Shown piece by piece: positions 40,538 through 43,132 of a stretch of 43,132 bases of DNA. A model generated the notes under the pieces. The model was not told the DNA's origin and made no database searches. It worked only from the letters and a program-made list of their open reading frames with translations. Both the position numbers and the translations under genes were made by a program. The DNA comes from Oscillospiraceae bacterium. Its GTDB lineage: Bacteria > Bacillota > Clostridia > Oscillospirales > Ruminococcaceae. The stretch spans positions 1-43,132 of the forward strand of contig JAIRWC010000014.1 of the NCBI GenBank assembly GCA_031253495.1, in the 5' to 3' direction. Numbering within the stretch: the first letter of the stretch is position 1; each line of letters begins with the position of its first letter.

Positions 40538-42238
40538 TTATACCGTGTATGTCGCCTTTACAAGCTCGTCCATCGTCGTCTTGCCCGCCAAAACCATTTC
40601 GGTTACATTGTCGCGGAGAAGTTTCGTCCCGTTTTTCTTGGCGAGGTCGCCGATTTCCTCAGCCGTGCCGTTTTTTGAGATACACTCCTTTATGGCGTTG
40701 GACGGAATGATTATTTCATGTATGGCCGTCCTGCCCTTGTAGCCCGTCTGCCTGCACATTCTGCATCCGCCCGCCTTAGCCGCCTTGATTTTAACCGGGG
40801 AAGTTTGGTTCACCAGCCGCAAGTCGGCGGGGTCGGAAAGAACCACCTCTTCCGCGCACTCGACGCAAAGCACTTTAACGAGGCGCTGCGCTATAACCCC
40901 GACGAGCGAGGATGCCACCATGTAAGGCGCGACCCCCATATCCACAAGGCGCAGAATAGTTCCCGCCGCGTCGTTGGTATGCAGGGTGGAAAGCACCAAG
41001 TGCCCCGTTATGGCGGCGCGGATTGCTATGTCGGCGGTTTCGCCGTCGCGAATCTCGCCCACCATCACTATATCGGGGTCTTGGCGCAAAATGGCGCGCA
41101 AAGCCAACGCGAAAGTGTAGCCCGCCTTAACGTTCATTTGGCATTGGTTAACGCCGTCAATCTTCTTCTCCACGGGGTCTTCGCAGGTAACGACGTTTAC
41201 GTTCGGTTTTGAAAGCTCGCCGAGCGTCGCGTAAAGCGTGGTGGACTTGCCGGAACCCGTCGGGCCCGTTACCAGCATAACGCCGTGCGGACAGCGGATA
41301 ATCTGCTTAAACATTTCGTAGTTATGCTCGGTCATACCGAGTTCTTTAACTCCGCGCGTCTTTTCGTCGGCGGTGGAAAGCAAACGTATAACCACCTTTT
41401 CGCCGTAAACCGCGGGAACGCTGGACACGCGCAAGTCAAGGTTAATGCCGTCGATTTGCGTCCCGAAACGGCCGTCCAACGGGATTCTCTTTTCGGCGAT
41501 GTTCATGCCGCCGAGAATCTTTATGCGCGTTACAAGGGAATTATGCACGGCGGGTTTGACCTGCATCTTCTCGATACATTCCCCGTCTATCCTGAAGCGA
41601 ATCCTCGTCCTGTCCTTAAACGGCTCTATGTGTATATCCGAAGCGTTGGAATGGAACGCGGACTCGACGAGGGTGTTCACCAGCTTGACTATCGGGGCGC
41701 TGTCGACGCGGTCTTCGGACGCGGACGCGTCTTCTTGGGCTTTGGCAAGTTCGGCGTTGGCGTCATACTCCTTGTTGATGTCGCTCATTACCTCTTCTTG
41801 TTCGGAAGCGGAATACGCCTTGCTGATGGTTTCAAGAATGGACGACTTTGTGGCGAGCATGGGGTGGATTTCCATGCCCGTGCTGATTTTCAACTCCTCG
41901 AATATGGAAAAGTTAATGGGGTCGTTGGTAGCCACGTAAAGCCGCCCGTTCGCCTGTTTATACGCGATTACGTTAAACCTTTTGGCGGTGGTTTCCGGAA
42001 TTTTCTTGACGGCCTCGACATCGATTTTCGAGGTGGACAAATCGACGAACGCCACTTTCAAACGCGTGGAAAGCGCGTGCACGAGCTGGGTTTCCGAAAC
42101 GTAACCGAGGCTCAGCATCATGTCGCCTATTTTCATACCGGGCGTCTCTTTTTGCTTGACCAAAGCCTTGTCAAGCTGCGCGGGGGTGATAAACCCGCTT
42201 TCCACAAGTAATTGTCCTATCGGTACGTTAGTAGTCAT
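40538..42238 (-). CDS. pilB: Type IV pilus assembly ATPase PilB
   Basis: The 566-residue ATPase has the N-terminal GspE/MshEN domain (about 1-150), a helical linker, then the motor domain with Walker A GPTGSGKST (325-333), Walker B IVMVGEIRD, a His box, and the tetra-Cys zinc site (Cys458, 461, 492, 495). It drives pilin polymerisation. The ATG at 42238 begins the conserved part and follows AAGGAA; 24 more residues upstream would lie in AT-rich DNA. No clear promoter is visible in the 85-base gap to pilD. Confidence 0.95.
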   Translation of the reverse strand: MTTNVPIGQLLVESGFITPAQLDKALVKQKETPGMKIGDMMLSLGYVSETQLVHALSTRLKVAFVDLSTSKIDVEAVKKIPETTAKRFNVIAYKQANGRLYVATNDPINFSIFEELKISTGMEIHPMLATKSSILETISKAYSASEQEEVMSDINKEYDANAELAKAQEDASASEDRVDSAPIVKLVNTLVESAFHSNASDIHIEPFKDRTRIRFRIDGECIEKMQVKPAVHNSLVTRIKILGGMNIAEKRIPLDGRFGTQIDGINLDLRVSSVPAVYGEKVVIRLLSTADEKTRGVKELGMTEHNYEMFKQIIRCPHGVMLVTGPTGSGKSTTLYATLGELSKPNVNVVTCEDPVEKKIDGVNQCQMNVKAGYTFALALRAILRQDPDIVMVGEIRDGETADIAIRAAITGHLVLSTLHTNDAAGTILRLVDMGVAPYMVASSLVGVIAQRLVKVLCVECAEEVVLSDPADLRLVNQTSPVKIKAAKAGGCRMCRQTGYKGRTAIHEIIIPSNAIKECISKNGTAEEIGDLAKKNGTKLLRDNVTEMVLAGKTTMDELVKATYTV

Positions 42239-42271
42239 TTGGCGTATTCCTTCCGGTTTGTTGGAATTTTC

Positions 42272-42300
42272 TTGCGTTAAACAGAAAATTATGTTATTAT
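42272..42300 (+). promoter_or_regulatory. Prepilin peptidase promoter
   Basis: TTGCGT (42272-42277) and TATTAT (42295-42300) are 17 bp apart, with AGGAGG only 11 bases after the -10 box, so the leader is very short. Confidence 0.55.
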
Positions 42301-42323
42301 GTAATTGCAAAGGAGGAATGGAT

Positions 42324-43132
42324 ATGCCGTATTACATCGCTTTTTCAGCAACGGTTTTCGTTTTCGGAACCGTTATAGGCAGTTTCCTTAACGTCGTGAT
42401 TTACCGGACCCCGCTGAAAGAACAAATCGTCAAAGGGCGCTCTCACTGTATGTCTTGCGGGCACCCGCTCGCCTGGTACGACCTTTTCCCGGTTTTAAGC
42501 CTGATTTTCCTGCGGGGGAAATGCCGTTACTGCGGGGCGAAAATCCCCTTGCGTTACGCGGCGGTGGAGCTGCTTTGCGGGGCGTCGTTCCTCGCCGCGT
42601 TCCTCGCGCTCGGACCGACGCTTAAGTTCGCGTTCGCGTTGGCGCTGTTTCCGATTTTAATTTGCGCGTCGTTCTACGACATAGACAATGGCGAAATCGA
42701 GTATTGGTGTTCTATCACAATAGCGGCTCTCGGCTTGGTTGCGTTGGTACTTTCGCTTACGGGGGTAACCGATGTTCCGTGGTACGAGCATCTTATCGGC
42801 GCGGTGATAATATCGGTGCCTTTTGTGGTGTTGGCGATGTTTAACGCGATGGGCGGGGGCGACATTCACCTTATGGCGGCGGCTGGGTTGCTGCTTGGTT
42901 GGAAGGTTGTGCCTGCGGCGTTTATCGGAATTATAACGGGTTCCGTATTCGGAATCATAATCAAAATCAAAAACAAACCCATTACCGACTCCGCGCCCGC
43001 CGACAACGCACCCGCCGACTCCGCACCCGACTCCGCACCCGACTCCGCACCCGACTCCGCACCCGACTCCGCACCCGACTCCGCACCCGACTCCGCACCC
43101 GACTCCGCACCCGACTCCGCACCCGACTCCGC
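42324..43132 (+). CDS. pilD: Prepilin peptidase (partial, 3' end outside window)
   Basis: The visible 269 residues form a type IV prepilin leader peptidase. The N-terminal zinc/methyltransferase loop carries Cys42, 45, 67 and 70. Several membrane helices follow, with catalytic Asp119 (SFYDIDNGE) and Asp180 in GGGDIHLM (GDxK variant with His for Lys). It cleaves and may methylate pilins for the PilB/PilT machine. From residue 232 the frame is a (DSAP) repeat that continues to the window edge, so the true end is unknown. I chose ATG 42324 because AGGAGG is 7 bases upstream; the ATG at 42318 is too close to it. Confidence 0.93.
   Translation, partial: MPYYIAFSATVFVFGTVIGSFLNVVIYRTPLKEQIVKGRSHCMSCGHPLAWYDLFPVLSLIFLRGKCRYCGAKIPLRYAAVELLCGASFLAAFLALGPTLKFAFALALFPILICASFYDIDNGEIEYWCSITIAALGLVALVLSLTGVTDVPWYEHLIGAVIISVPFVVLAMFNAMGGGDIHLMAAAGLLLGWKVVPAAFIGIITGSVFGIIIKIKNKPITDSAPADNAPADSAPDSAPDSAPDSAPDSAPDSAPDSAPDSAPDSAPDS
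43017..43132 (+). repeat. 12-bp tandem repeat in the 3' end of pilD, cut by the window edge
   Basis: The unit GACTCCGCACCC is repeated 9.7 times without mismatch and stays in frame, encoding Asp-Ser-Ala-Pro. Diverged copies precede it from about 42987. The sequence stops inside the array. Confidence 0.95.

Overview
The window reads as chromosomal DNA of an anaerobic, xylan-degrading Firmicute (class Clostridia, gut or rumen type). The basis is GC-rich coding DNA separated by AT-rich spacers, strong Shine-Dalgarno sites, sigma-A promoters with near-consensus TTGACA/TATAAT at 17 bp, a Bacillus-like tRNA-Glu, and Firmicute gene neighbourhoods (rnj-gdpP-rplI-dnaB, tilS-hpt-ftsH, feoA-feoB, zur-znuACB). 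No 16S gene is present, so a finer placement would be a guess.

Layout. 1-850: the end of an insertion sequence abuts a decapitated BspA-type leucine-rich surface protein gene. 909-4737: pyrG, a double-HD (HD-GYP) protein and a secreted protein with a non-canonical cell-wall sorting tail. 4880-7519: tRNA-Glu(CTC) and feoA-feoB. 7550-13216: a membrane PAS-GGDEF protein, an orphan TrpB2-type tryptophan synthase beta chain behind a hairpin-rich leader, a four-domain S1 protein and a metallophosphoesterase whose start overlaps the S1 gene. 13221-13400: an 18-bp minisatellite. 13444-16085: a MIDAS-less VWA-like protein and an ECF sigma/anti-sigma pair. 16181-19003: zur-znuA-znuC-znuB with a promoter-embedded palindrome. 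19202-24551: a tight plus-strand run of VTC-domain protein, DUF4956 membrane protein, GH10 xylanase, XRE-cupin regulator and acyl-CoA synthetase. 24577-26485: a GH11-CBM36 xylanase behind three cre-like operators. 26594-37397: a long minus-strand housekeeping block (rnj, gdpP, rplI, a HisI-like gene, Fe-ADH, dnaB, tilS, then hpt and ftsH from their own promoter). 37817-43132: comM, pilT, pilB and a prepilin peptidase gene that runs off the window inside a 12-bp tandem repeat.

How the parts fit. The two xylanases flank a regulator and an acyl-CoA synthetase, which suggests extracellular xylan breakdown coupled to organic acid activation, with catabolite-type control of GH11. Type IV pilus motors, prepilin peptidase and comM suggest surface adhesion, twitching or DNA uptake. 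The HD-GYP and GGDEF proteins and GdpP handle cyclic dinucleotides. zur-znu and feoAB handle metals.

No single locus is clearly a new defence or biosynthetic system. The most promising under-described items are the VTC-DUF4956-xylanase transcription unit, the HisI-like protein without its Asp metal site, the HPRT with an altered catalytic loop behind a start-proximal hairpin, the trpB and S1 leaders, and the recurrent minisatellites at gene 3' ends. All promoter, operator and RNA-structure calls come from reading the sequence by eye.
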